Shown in pieces: positions 1-7,075 of a DNA stretch of 8,581 nt. Source of the DNA: an uncultured Erysipelotrichaceae bacterium (lineage in GTDB: Bacteria > Bacillota_I > Bacilli_A > Erysipelotrichales > Erysipelotrichaceae). The notes below the pieces were generated by a model, which was not told where the DNA came from, searched no databases, and saw only the letters and a program-made list of their open reading frames with translations. Within the stretch, counting starts at the first letter, position 1. Each line of letters starts with the position of its first letter. The position numbers were made by a program, and so were the translations under genes. Location: assembly GCA_946621045.1 (NCBI GenBank), contig CAMOOA010000046.1:1-8581 (forward strand). Reading direction: 5' to 3'.

Positions 1-366
1 GCCGTTTTCAAGACGCGGATGAAAAATGCATTCCGCCGCAACCGCCGCAAGCTGTTCCATCAGGTCGTCGTTGAGACCGTTGACATGAACCCCGGAGAAT
101 GTGAATTTCAGACGGTCGCATGCTCCGCGGGGAATCGCGGCAATACTGAAGGAAGCACCGTAAAGATGATCAAGATGGGAAAGCAGATCCTGTTTTTTCG
201 GGAAATGCTCTGTCGTATCGGAAAGCAGATAAGACAGTAAAAAACTCTCCGCCCGGATAGAAGGATTCATCGGCCAGAGAAATTTGATACTGAGTACCTG
301 TGTTTTGAATTTTGCTGTCTCGTGTGCATGTACACGCACACCGGGGGCGATTTCCACAGAAATCAT
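1..366 (-). CDS. ymfF: YmfF-like M16-family protein (EF-P modification-associated YfmF type), 5' part only
   Basis: The first 122 codons of a gene that runs off the low-coordinate edge of the window. The start is the ATG at 366, preceded by a GGAG element at 377-380 about ten bases upstream. The protein begins MISVEIAPGVRVHAHETAKF and contains an LYGASF motif (residues 68-73), both typical of the YmfF branch of the M16 insulinase/processing-protease fold. The M16 zinc signature HxxEH is not seen where it would be expected; the segment reads DTTEH at residues 50-54. This agrees with YmfF proteins being the non-catalytic half of a YmfF/YmfH pair. Databases name the family for its link to 5-aminopentanol modification of elongation factor P, based on operon context in B. 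subtilis. It follows the small Cys-rich membrane peptide after 42 bases with no visible terminator, so the two are probably co-transcribed. A ymfH homologue would be expected just outside the window. The family call is from recalled similarity and context, not an alignment. Confidence 0.78.
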   Translation of the reverse strand, partial: MISVEIAPGVRVHAHETAKFKTQVLSIKFLWPMNPSIRAESFLLSYLLSDTTEHFPKKQDLLSHLDHLYGASFSIAAIPRGACDRLKFTFSGVHVNGLNDDLMEQLAAVAAECIFHPRLENG

Positions 367-408
367 AAAACAAGAACTCCGTTATTTTCTGAATCGTACT
401 ATGCAGAA

Positions 409-591
409 TTATTGTCTTTCGGACGCGATTTCCTTCCGAGCCTGTTTCAGGTCTTCCGACCATTTGCATGTGCCGTGGCACTGATTGCAGTCGCCAGCGC
501 AGTCACTGAGTCCTTTTCGTCTTAGATAACGGATGTCAAGAATTACTACAACGGCGAGGATTACAATTACAACAAAACTTCCGAAATTCAT
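409..591 (-). CDS. FeoB-associated-type Cys-rich small membrane protein, 60 aa
   Basis: A 60-residue protein starting MNFGSFVVIVILAVVVILDI. The ATG at 591 is chosen because a strong GGGAGGA Shine-Dalgarno (598-604) lies six bases upstream; longer in-frame starts would run through the promoter. Residues 4-21 form one hydrophobic membrane helix, followed by basic RYLRRK (21-26), which predicts a cytoplasmic C-terminus. The tail carries C31-x3-C35-x2-C38-x3-C42, then a charged, probably helical end. One N-terminal helix followed by a four-Cys cluster matches the FeoB-associated Cys-rich membrane protein family (PF12669), whose members usually lie beside ferrous iron transporter genes. The role is unproven; metal or Fe-S binding by the four cysteines is inference. 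No feoA or feoB is present here: it sits alone between ftsK and the ymfF-like gene. It has its own promoter and a palindrome that suggests regulation. Confidence 0.8.
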   Translation of the reverse strand: MNFGSFVVIVILAVVVILDIRYLRRKGLSDCAGDCNQCHGTCKWSEDLKQARKEIASERQ

Positions 592-597
592 TTCAAA

Positions 598-643
598 TCC
601 TCCCTTCATCCTTATCATAGTTGAACCAGGTTCATATTTGCAA
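598..643 (-). promoter_or_regulatory. Promoter, palindromic operator candidate and SD of the Cys-rich membrane peptide gene
   Basis: On the minus strand a -35 TTGCAA (638-643) and a -10 TATGAT (614-619) are separated by 18 bases, placing the transcript start near 607 and leaving a leader of about 16 bases that is mostly the GGGAGGA ribosome-binding site (598-604). Within the spacer lies a perfect 13-base palindrome, TGAACC-T-GGTTCA (622-634). A dimeric repressor bound there would block RNA polymerase. Its identity is unknown; a metal-responsive regulator is only a guess from the gene's family. Confidence 0.6.
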
Positions 644-664
644 TGAAAACGATCCGTACCCGGG

Positions 665-694
665 CAGAGAAAAAGCGGGTACACTGACCCGCTT
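665..694 (-). terminator. Rho-independent terminator of ftsK, overlapping its stop codon
   Basis: An 8-bp stem AAGCGGGT / ACCCGCTT (687-694 and 673-680) with a six-base loop, followed on the minus strand by TTTTCTCT. The stem begins inside the ftsK TAA stop codon (693-695), so translation ends exactly where the hairpin starts. It closes the ftsK transcript before the next promoter. Confidence 0.85.
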
Positions 695-3600
695 ATTCAT
701 CCTTCTTGATATAGACCTCACGCGGCTTGCTGCCCTGGGCCGGTCCGATGATTCCCTTCTCTTCCAGAAGATCGATCATCCTTGCGGCACGGTTGTAGCC
801 GATTCCGAACCGGCGCTGCAGCAATGAGGTGGATGCCTTCTGCACGTCGACGACATAGTCCCTGATCTCATCAAAGAGCGGATCCTCTGCCGCGCCGGCA
901 ACACCGCCGACACTTCCCTCTCCGTCATTGACACCTTCCAGACGGATAAAGGAATCGTCATACATCGGCACTGCCTCCGCCGAAACATAGTCCGTGATGC
1001 GTTTGACTTCCTCATCGGTGATAAAGACGCCCTGCACACGTGTCGGGGATGATACACCGATCGGCATGTAAAGCATGTCGCCGTTTCCGAGCAGGCGCTC
1101 TGCGCCGACATGGTCAAGAATCGTCCGGGAGTCAATTCCCGAGGAAACCGCAAATGCGATACGGCTCGGGATGTTTGCCTTGATGACACCGGTAATGACA
1201 TCGGTCGATGGACGCTGGGTTGCGATAATCAGATGAATGCCGGCTGCACGGGCAAGCTGCGTGATACGCTGAATGGAGCTTTCCACTTCCTTGCCTGCGA
1301 CATTCATAAGGTCAGCCATCTCATCGACAATAACGACGATGTACGGCATCTTCTTCGGCGACGGACTTCCGTCTTCCTGCGTCGGTCCCATTTCGGAAAC
1401 CATCTTGTTGTAGCCCTGAATATTGCGCACGCCCGCTTTTGCGAAGAAGTCATAGCGCTCATCCATGATCTTGACGATGACTTTGAGCGCATTGCTTGCC
1501 TGGGTCGGATCATTGATGACCGGTCCGATCAGATGCGGGATACGCTGATATGGCGTGAATTCAACCTTCTTCGGGTCGACCAGCAGCATCTTTACATCAT
1601 CCGGCTTCGTCCGAAGCAGAAGTGATGTGATGATGGAATTCATACAGACGGATTTACCGGAACCGGTCGCACCGGCAATCATCAGATGCGGCATCTTGTC
1701 GAGCCGGCATGTGATCGTCTTTCCGAGCAGATCCTTGCCGAGCACAATCAGCAGCGGCTCCGCATTGCCGTCCGGCAGATCGGTAAAGAGTTCCTTCATC
1801 TTGACCGGAGTGGCCTTCTGGTTCGGAATTTCCACACCGACCGCATTGTGACCCGGAATCGGGGCTTCGATACGGACGTCCTTGACTGCCAGCTGCATCT
1901 TGATATCATCTGCCAGGCCGAGGATTCTCGATACCTTGACATTGGCATCCGGACGGATTTCAAACTGTGTGACGGACGGACCGATGTGGGTATCGATCAG
2001 GCGTGCTTCAATATCAAAATTGCGAAGCGCCTGAATCAGAAGCTCGCCCTTCTCACGGGCAGCCTGCGCATTGACATCGTCTTTTGCGCGCGGCGGAACC
2101 GGATCGAGAATGTTCAGCTTCGGCAGCTTGTAAGGCTTGTTCGAACGTCTGCCGGCCGGTGTTTCCGGCACTGCAGGCGCAGGTTCCGCTGCCTTCGGAT
2201 AAACGGTGAGATCTTCCGGCTGTTCCGGCATTCCGGTCTGTTCCGGATAGTCGCGGACAGGATATTCCTGTGCCGGATATTCCGCAACCGTTCCCCGGTT
2301 TGTGACCGTGCGGGCATGACGGGGCTGATACGCCGGCTGCGTTTCCGCAGGCGCAGGCTCCGCATACGGCCGGGCGGCAGCGGCTGCTTCCCCGGCATAC
2401 GGCCTTACAGGCACAGCCGGTTCTTCCGCATAGGGACGGGCTGCACTGACCGGTTCTTCCGGATACTGGCGGCGGTACATCGGATCTTCCTCAAATCCCC
2501 CCGCAACCGGACGATAGGTTTCGGCTTGCGGGCAGGTTTCGGCCGGCTGATAAGATTCGGCCGGACGGTATGTTTCCGCAGGTTCCGGCTGACGCTGCGG
2601 TTCACTGCTGTAAGGATGTGTACGTCGGATCATATCTTCCGGATACGGACGGATCCCGCTTGCGTGTTCTTCTTCGCGCCGCTGATGAAGCCGCATCGCT
2701 TCCTCATAAGTCATCATCGGACGCACCGGTTCCGAATCGGATGTTTTTCTGGAAGGCTCTGCCCGCGGACCGCGCGGTGTCCGGTCATACAGATCGTCTA
2801 CCGTAAGGAAAGTCGTTGCGGCAGAATCGGTCCGGTGAACCGGCTCGGAAGGCATGACAAAGTCATCGCTCCAGCTGTTCTGCCGTTCGATCACCGGTGT
2901 TTTGACATTGGTCAGAATGCTCATCGTTTCATCGGGCACTGCAGTCTTCGGCTGTTCATCATAGAAACCGGACAGCGGTTCCGGCGTATCGTCAAATTCA
3001 TCCTGCTCAATGGGCTGGACAGGAATCGGTGAGGTTTCGTCATCTGCCTCGATCATCCGGATCTTCGGCTGTGCCTTTTCCTCCGGAAGACTGCGCACCG
3101 GTTCGATCATCTCCGGCTCAAACGGAACTTCTTCAAAAACGATGTCGTCTTCGGTATCGTCTTCCTCTTCCTCATCCTCTTCCGTATCATCATCTCCGTC
3201 TTCTTCCTCGTCATCGCGGGTGGAAAGATATGTCCAGACGGTATTGAATGCCTGCTTGTATACGTCGAGGTTTACAAGCAGAAGCGCTGCGATGATGAAC
3301 AGCACGATGATCACAAGCACGGTTCCCACGCGGTCAACCGTTGCGGTCGTCAGCGCAAACAGGAACGCGCCGATAATACCGCCCGCCGGTTCCATAGCCG
3401 GCTCCTCCGAAAAAAAGGAAGCAGTATTGCGTACATATTCCGTAAAAATCTGAAATCCCGAAAGTTCTTTCGGAGTATCCGCATAAGCGCACATCAGAAG
3501 CACCGCAAGAATGATTGCGATCACCGCCAGCGGGTTCTTCGAGCGGGTGTTTCCGTCCTTGCGGTTGATCATCGTGATCAGGATCTGGATCACGACTGCG

Positions 3601-3806
3601 CCGAGAATCACATAGTAAAATTTACCGAAAAGGAACCGGCATAGCCGGCTCAGATATACTCCCACGATTCCCATCTGCATATATGCGACAACAGTAATCG
3701 CAAGAATGATTACAACAGTAATCCAGTCCCGCGTTTCACTGTCGACAAGCGGCTTGTTTGCGGTCCTGGAACTGCTCTTTTTTCTGGTTGTTTTTTTCTT
3801 TGTCAT
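693..3806 (-). CDS. ftsK: DNA translocase FtsK/SpoIIIE, 1037 aa, with long disordered linker
   Basis: A septum-anchored ATP-driven double-stranded DNA pump that clears and segregates chromosome termini at division. After a Lys/Arg-rich N-terminus, hydrophobic segments at about 28-52, 62-80, 92-108 and 142-180 form a four- or five-helix membrane anchor. A low-complexity linker follows (196-555). It opens with a tract at 198-221 in which 21 of 24 residues are acidic, then becomes Pro/Glu/Tyr-rich with short repeats. The alpha and beta motor domains occupy about 560-945: Walker A GATGSGKS (712-719), Walker B ending IVDE (826-829), and the ATQRPSTDVITG segment (862-873). The winged-helix gamma domain (about 973-1037, containing GIGYNRAARMIDLLEEKGII) reads oriented 8-mers. 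The linker is much longer than in B. subtilis SpoIIIE (787 aa in total). The ATG at 3806 is 23 bases after the RNase J-like stop, with only a weak GGG element before it, so it is probably co-transcribed and coupled. In a spore-former the same protein could act as SpoIIIE; the sequence does not decide this. Confidence 0.97.
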   Translation of the reverse strand: MTKKKTTRKKSSSRTANKPLVDSETRDWITVVIILAITVVAYMQMGIVGVYLSRLCRFLFGKFYYVILGAVVIQILITMINRKDGNTRSKNPLAVIAIILAVLLMCAYADTPKELSGFQIFTEYVRNTASFFSEEPAMEPAGGIIGAFLFALTTATVDRVGTVLVIIVLFIIAALLLVNLDVYKQAFNTVWTYLSTRDDEEEDGDDDTEEDEEEEDDTEDDIVFEEVPFEPEMIEPVRSLPEEKAQPKIRMIEADDETSPIPVQPIEQDEFDDTPEPLSGFYDEQPKTAVPDETMSILTNVKTPVIERQNSWSDDFVMPSEPVHRTDSAATTFLTVDDLYDRTPRGPRAEPSRKTSDSEPVRPMMTYEEAMRLHQRREEEHASGIRPYPEDMIRRTHPYSSEPQRQPEPAETYRPAESYQPAETCPQAETYRPVAGGFEEDPMYRRQYPEEPVSAARPYAEEPAVPVRPYAGEAAAAARPYAEPAPAETQPAYQPRHARTVTNRGTVAEYPAQEYPVRDYPEQTGMPEQPEDLTVYPKAAEPAPAVPETPAGRRSNKPYKLPKLNILDPVPPRAKDDVNAQAAREKGELLIQALRNFDIEARLIDTHIGPSVTQFEIRPDANVKVSRILGLADDIKMQLAVKDVRIEAPIPGHNAVGVEIPNQKATPVKMKELFTDLPDGNAEPLLIVLGKDLLGKTITCRLDKMPHLMIAGATGSGKSVCMNSIITSLLLRTKPDDVKMLLVDPKKVEFTPYQRIPHLIGPVINDPTQASNALKVIVKIMDERYDFFAKAGVRNIQGYNKMVSEMGPTQEDGSPSPKKMPYIVVIVDEMADLMNVAGKEVESSIQRITQLARAAGIHLIIATQRPSTDVITGVIKANIPSRIAFAVSSGIDSRTILDHVGAERLLGNGDMLYMPIGVSSPTRVQGVFITDEEVKRITDYVSAEAVPMYDDSFIRLEGVNDGEGSVGGVAGAAEDPLFDEIRDYVVDVQKASTSLLQRRFGIGYNRAARMIDLLEEKGIIGPAQGSKPREVYIKKDE
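2142..3221 (-). other. Low-complexity linker region of FtsK with an acidic tract and short peptide repeats
   Basis: Codes residues 196-555 of FtsK, between membrane anchor and motor. The acidic tract is at 3144-3215. Hexapeptide-like repeats PAETYR / PAESYQ / PAETCPQ / AETYRP lie at 2511-2582 (residues 409-432). Three RPYA units spaced exactly 11 residues apart (starting at residues 457, 468 and 479) lie at 2340-2438. Such linkers vary in length between species and bind divisome proteins in some bacteria; these particular repeats are not known to me. Confidence 0.75.
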
Positions 3807-3829
3807 TACCCGTTATTGTATCACGAACC

Positions 3830-5497
3830 TCAGTCTTTCGTATTGATCTCTACGATTGCCGGAAGGATCATCGGACGCTTTCCGGTCTCCTTCATGACAT
3901 AGCGTGCAATCTTTTCACGCGCCTCTGCGCGGCACTCAAGATTGTCATACCGTTTTTCGGCAACGGCGGTATTGATGGTGTTCTCCATGATCACGCCGAT
4001 TTCGCGGATGATGTAATCCGCATCCTTCAGATAGATGACGCCGCGGCTCTGCACATCCGGGCCGCCGATGATTTCCTTCGTTCCGTGATTGACCACGACG
4101 CCGACAACGATCGCACCGTCGGTGCTCAGGGTCTCACGGTCCTTGAGGACCATTCCCGCCGCATCGAGGCTGTCGCCGCCCGAAACCATGACATCACCGA
4201 CCGGGACGGTTTTCATCTCACGCTGAAGCTGGCCGGATTCAATGCAGGCAACCATGCCGTTTTCAAGCACGATGATATTGTTTGCGGGATATCCCATATT
4301 CAGGGCGATATTCGCATTGGAAATCAGCTGACGGTATTCTCCCTTCACCGGCACATAATACTGCGGGTTCATGAGGTAGATCATCATCTTAAGATCTTCG
4401 ATCGACGCATGCATGGAGAATGTGCGCTTCGTGTCAACGCCGTAGACCCGCGAGGTTTCCTTGTACAGGTCGTCTTCCATGTTCGACGCATCGCGTTCCG
4501 TGCCCGGAACTGCCGGAGACGCCACGATGACGGTATCGGTGTCGCGAAGCTGAATCACATCATCTTCACGGCTGGCGATCTTGTGAACCTTGCGGAAAAT
4601 CGTGCTTCCGGTTCCGCCGATGATCACGACGACATTGTCCATGTCGTTGGAAAAGTTCTGCGGCGCGATTTCAAGACCGGCCGGAATGCGGTAATAGCCC
4701 AGTTCCGCCATATCCGCCATCAGGCTGCGCAGTTCATCATCATAGATCATCACCTTCCGCTTGAACTTGTTGGCAAGTTCAACCAGTTCGATCACGCGGT
4801 AAAGGTTCTGGTTGTATACCGTGCAGACGATCCGGTCCGCCGCATTGTCAAAAATCGGTTCGACCTGCGATGTAATGCGGTGATTCGGGGAGGAATGTCC
4901 TTCCCGCGTGGAACCGACGGATTCCGCAAGAAGCGCAAGTACGCCGCGGGAGCCGAGTTCAGTGACTTCGGTAAGATCGAAACGGAACGCATCCATCTTG
5001 ACGTCATAGTCAACGATGAATTCACTCGTATAGACCACATACCCGTCTTCTGTCCGGATGGCGATTCCGAAGCCGTCGGCAATGGACTGGGTCGTGCCGA
5101 ATGTGCGGATCTCGGTCTTACCGATCTTGAAGTTTGTATTGCGGCGGATCCGGTGGATCTCCACATCCCGGATTCCTTCTTTGCGTGCCTTGCGTTCAAA
5201 CAGACGCGCGGTGAGGGGCGCCATATAGATCGGTGCCTTTACCTGCTTGAGAAACTGCGTCAGCGCACCCATGACATCATCATGGCCGTGCGTCACAAAT
5301 ACGCCTTTGATGCGCTTCTGATTTTCCGCAAGATACTGGAAATCCGGTGTGATCATTTCAACGCCGAGCTGTTCGTCAGCGGTCGGATAACGCATGCCGC
5401 ATTCGATCACAAAAATATCATCATTATTTTCAATTACAAACATGTTTTTGCCGTCTTCGTCGAGTCCGCCGAGCGCAAAAATACGTACCTTACTCAT
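3830..5497 (-). CDS. rnjB: RNase J2-like protein, metallo-beta-lactamase/beta-CASP, probably non-catalytic, 555 aa
   Basis: Full-length RNase J family protein (B. subtilis J1 and J2 are each 555 aa). It begins MSKVRIFALGGLDEDGKNMF, has the THGHDD segment (69-74), beta-CASP domain in the middle, a VPVKGEYR segment (382-389), and a C-terminal domain ending in the family signature RPMILP (541-546). RNase J proteins act in mRNA decay and rRNA maturation. Here key active-site positions are changed: HxHxDH reads HGHDDV (70-75), the THSIPD histidine is Q137, the TGDFK aspartate is E159, the HxSGH loop is HAS followed directly by IED (363-368), and the PxHGEYR histidine is K385. I infer little or no nuclease activity and a partner role with a catalytic RNase J elsewhere. 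The ATG at 5497 has GGAGGAA (5506-5512) eight bases upstream. Position directly before ftsK matches rnjB-spoIIIE synteny in B. subtilis; the symbol rests on that context. Confidence 0.88.
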   Translation of the reverse strand: MSKVRIFALGGLDEDGKNMFVIENNDDIFVIECGMRYPTADEQLGVEMITPDFQYLAENQKRIKGVFVTHGHDDVMGALTQFLKQVKAPIYMAPLTARLFERKARKEGIRDVEIHRIRRNTNFKIGKTEIRTFGTTQSIADGFGIAIRTEDGYVVYTSEFIVDYDVKMDAFRFDLTEVTELGSRGVLALLAESVGSTREGHSSPNHRITSQVEPIFDNAADRIVCTVYNQNLYRVIELVELANKFKRKVMIYDDELRSLMADMAELGYYRIPAGLEIAPQNFSNDMDNVVVIIGGTGSTIFRKVHKIASREDDVIQLRDTDTVIVASPAVPGTERDASNMEDDLYKETSRVYGVDTKRTFSMHASIEDLKMMIYLMNPQYYVPVKGEYRQLISNANIALNMGYPANNIIVLENGMVACIESGQLQREMKTVPVGDVMVSGGDSLDAAGMVLKDRETLSTDGAIVVGVVVNHGTKEIIGGPDVQSRGVIYLKDADYIIREIGVIMENTINTAVAEKRYDNLECRAEAREKIARYVMKETGKRPMILPAIVEINTKD

Positions 5498-5532
5498 ATG
5501 ATCTGTTCCTCCGTTAAAACAACGTTAAAAAT

Positions 5533-5538
5533 ATTATA
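5533..5538 (-). promoter_or_regulatory. Possible -10 element before the RNase J-like gene
   Basis: A perfect TATAAT on the minus strand in the 66-base gap after miaB, which would give a leader of about 29 bases. The -35 is unclear: a perfect TTGACA (5562-5567) overlaps the miaB stop codon but is 23 bases away, too far for a normal spacer; at 17 bases the hexamer is TTCCGT. No terminator separates miaB from this gene, so read-through from miaB is also likely. Confidence 0.4.
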
Positions 5539-5563
5539 ACTTGAAACCGCCCTGCACGGAATG

Positions 5564-6988
5564 TCAACCGACTGCTTCTCCGTTCAAACTGAAGCTGCGC
5601 GCTTCCGTGATGCGGACTTCCGCGATGTCCCCTTCACGGATATCCGTACCGGTGAAATTGACAAGGCGGTTTTCCTCCGTATATCCGCAGAGAACATCCG
5701 GGTCTTTTTTGCTGGGACCGTCGCACAGAACCTTCCGGATCCTGCCGACTTCCGCCTCATTGTTCCGGCGGGCATAGAATCCGATCTTTTCATTGAGTTC
5801 CGCAAGCCGTTCCTTTTTCACTTCCGGCGGAACATCATCGGCCATCGAAGCCGCCGGTGTCCCCTCCCGGGGACTGTAAACAAATGTAAATGCGCTGTCA
5901 AACTGACAGCGGTCCGCAAGTTCCAGCGTCTGACGGAACTGCGCATCGGTTTCCGAAGGAAATCCGACAATAAGATCTGTTGTAAAGGTGATGCCCGGAA
6001 TCTTTTCCCGCATCCGGTCCACCAGCTCACAGTAGTGGCCGATCGTATAGCCGCGGTTCATCCGCTTCAGAACCTCATCCGAGCCGGACTGTACGGGAAG
6101 ATGCAGCGCAGGCATGACGTTGGGATATGCCTTCATGACGTCAATCGTCGTTTCGCGGTAATCCCGCGGATGACTGGTATAAAAACGGATCCGCTCAATA
6201 CCGGTTTCGGCGGCTTCCCGCAGAAGATCGCTGAATCCGTCGGAGAGCCCGAGATCCCTGCCGTAGGCATTGACATTCTGACCGAGCAGCGTCACTTCTC
6301 TTGCGCCGTCCGCTTTTGCGGACCGGATCTCGGCTATGACATCCTCCATGCGGCGGCTGCGCTCCTTTCCCCGGGTATAGGGAACGATGCAGTACGTGCA
6401 GAACTTGTCGCATCCGTACATGATATTGACAAATGCTTTATACCGGCGGGTGCGGCTGACCGGCAGGCCCTCCACTACCGCCCCGGCACCGTCAGACTCC
6501 ACTTCGATGGTCCGTTCTCCTGACAGCGTGCGCGCAAGCAGCTGCGGAAACCGCTCCAGGTTATGCGTCCCGAACAGGAGATCCACCTGCGGACAGCGTT
6601 CCGCAATGAGCGAAGCCATGGACTCTTCCTGGGCCATGCAGCCGCAGACCGCAAAAATCTTTTCCGGATGCTTTGTCTTCAGGGGCTTGAGGCTTCCAAG
6701 CTCGCCGAGCACATGTTCTTCCGCCGCCCTGCGCACGGCGCAGGTATTGAAAATGGAAAGATCGGCATCTTCCGGACCGGCGGCAGGAATAAATCCCATC
6801 ATCCCCAGCATGCCGGCGAGTGTTTCCGAATCCCGGACGTTCGCCTGACATCCGTAGGTCCGGATAAAATATGTTTTTCCCTGTCCCAGCCTGCGCAGAT
6901 CGTCATCCATTGAAAAACTGATCCGTCTGGCGCTTCCGGTGCGCATGCGCTCTGCGCTGTGATCAGGCAATTGATAATTCTGTTTCAT
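5564..6988 (-). CDS. miaB: tRNA (N6-isopentenyladenosine-C2)-methylthiotransferase MiaB, 474 aa
   Basis: A radical SAM enzyme with two [4Fe-4S] clusters that converts i6A37 to ms2i6A37 in tRNAs reading UNN codons. After a variable N-terminal extension (1-37), the methylthiotransferase domain carries three cluster cysteines: C46 in TYGCQAN, C83 in NTCAVR and C117 in CGCMAQ. The radical SAM motif CDKFCTYC holds C193, C197 and C200. Further family blocks are LLGQNVNAYG (234-243), LHLPVQSGS (295-303) and DLIVGFPSET (338-347). A C-terminal TRAM domain (about 406-470) binds tRNA. The TYGCQAN / CGCMAQ pattern and intact TRAM favour MiaB over MtaB or RimO. Start chosen: the ATG at 6988 has TGAGGT (6999-7004) ten bases upstream and a promoter behind it. 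An upstream in-frame ATG at 7060 would translate through the ferredoxin terminator and the miaB promoter. The enzyme needs an electron donor, and the gene follows a ferredoxin gene. Confidence 0.96.
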   Translation of the reverse strand: MKQNYQLPDHSAERMRTGSARRISFSMDDDLRRLGQGKTYFIRTYGCQANVRDSETLAGMLGMMGFIPAAGPEDADLSIFNTCAVRRAAEEHVLGELGSLKPLKTKHPEKIFAVCGCMAQEESMASLIAERCPQVDLLFGTHNLERFPQLLARTLSGERTIEVESDGAGAVVEGLPVSRTRRYKAFVNIMYGCDKFCTYCIVPYTRGKERSRRMEDVIAEIRSAKADGAREVTLLGQNVNAYGRDLGLSDGFSDLLREAAETGIERIRFYTSHPRDYRETTIDVMKAYPNVMPALHLPVQSGSDEVLKRMNRGYTIGHYCELVDRMREKIPGITFTTDLIVGFPSETDAQFRQTLELADRCQFDSAFTFVYSPREGTPAASMADDVPPEVKKERLAELNEKIGFYARRNNEAEVGRIRKVLCDGPSKKDPDVLCGYTEENRLVNFTGTDIREGDIAEVRITEARSFSLNGEAVG

Positions 6989-7019
6989 AAAAAAATTTAC
7001 CTCAGTTCGGTGCGGCTCA

Positions 7020-7048
7020 ATTATACAAGGCATAAAGAAAACCGGCAA
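7020..7048 (-). promoter_or_regulatory. miaB promoter
   Basis: Minus-strand -10 TATAAT (7020-7025) and -35 TTGCCG (7043-7048) with an ideal 17-base spacer. The predicted start near 7013 gives a 25-base leader holding the TGAGGT ribosome-binding site. The -35 hexamer lies within the ferredoxin terminator hairpin. Confidence 0.65.
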
Positions 7049-7057
7049 TCGCCGGTT
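7034..7057 (-). terminator. Rho-independent terminator of the ferredoxin gene
   Basis: A 7-bp stem AACCGGC / GCCGGTT with a four-base loop (7040-7057), followed on the minus strand by a T-rich run TTCTTT. It starts 19 bases after the ferredoxin stop codon. Confidence 0.8.
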
Positions 7058-7075
7058 CACTTTGCAATGTGAGAA

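Noticed and set aside
170..481. A 103-codon open frame on the minus strand overlapping the 5' end of the ymfF-like gene
   Set aside because: It is out of frame with two recognisable genes (the ymfF-like gene and the Cys-rich peptide), both with good ribosome-binding sites, and its product resembles nothing known.
592..684. A longer form of the Cys-rich membrane peptide starting at 684
   Set aside because: The extension crosses the promoter and palindrome and has no ribosome-binding site, whereas the ATG at 591 has an excellent one and puts the membrane helix at the N-terminus, as in the family.
1686..3032. A 448-codon open frame on the plus strand opposite ftsK
   Set aside because: Composition is dominated by Arg, Phe, Ile and Cys with no recognisable domain; it mirrors the Pro/Glu-rich linker codons of ftsK and has no gene-like start context.
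3144..3215. Simple-sequence stretch in ftsK that might be a phase-variable repeat
   Set aside because: It is a mix of GAA, GAG, GAT and GAC codons without a perfect tandem unit, so slippage-based switching is not supported.
5512..5530. Direct repeat CGTTAAAA x2 in the leader of the RNase J-like gene
   Set aside because: Two 8-base copies in an AT-rich leader are within chance expectation; no further copies or symmetry support an operator.
3758..5539. A 593-codon open frame on the plus strand opposite the RNase J-like gene
   Set aside because: It is the antisense shadow of a conserved gene: rich in His, Asp, Ile and Arg in a repetitive, family-less pattern, with no ribosome-binding site that I can see. 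Third-position bias in the real gene keeps this frame free of stops.
6989..7060. A 24-residue N-terminal extension of MiaB from the ATG at 7060
   Set aside because: It would be translated from the ferredoxin terminator and across the miaB -35 and -10; the ATG at 6988 has a proper ribosome-binding site and lies after the promoter.
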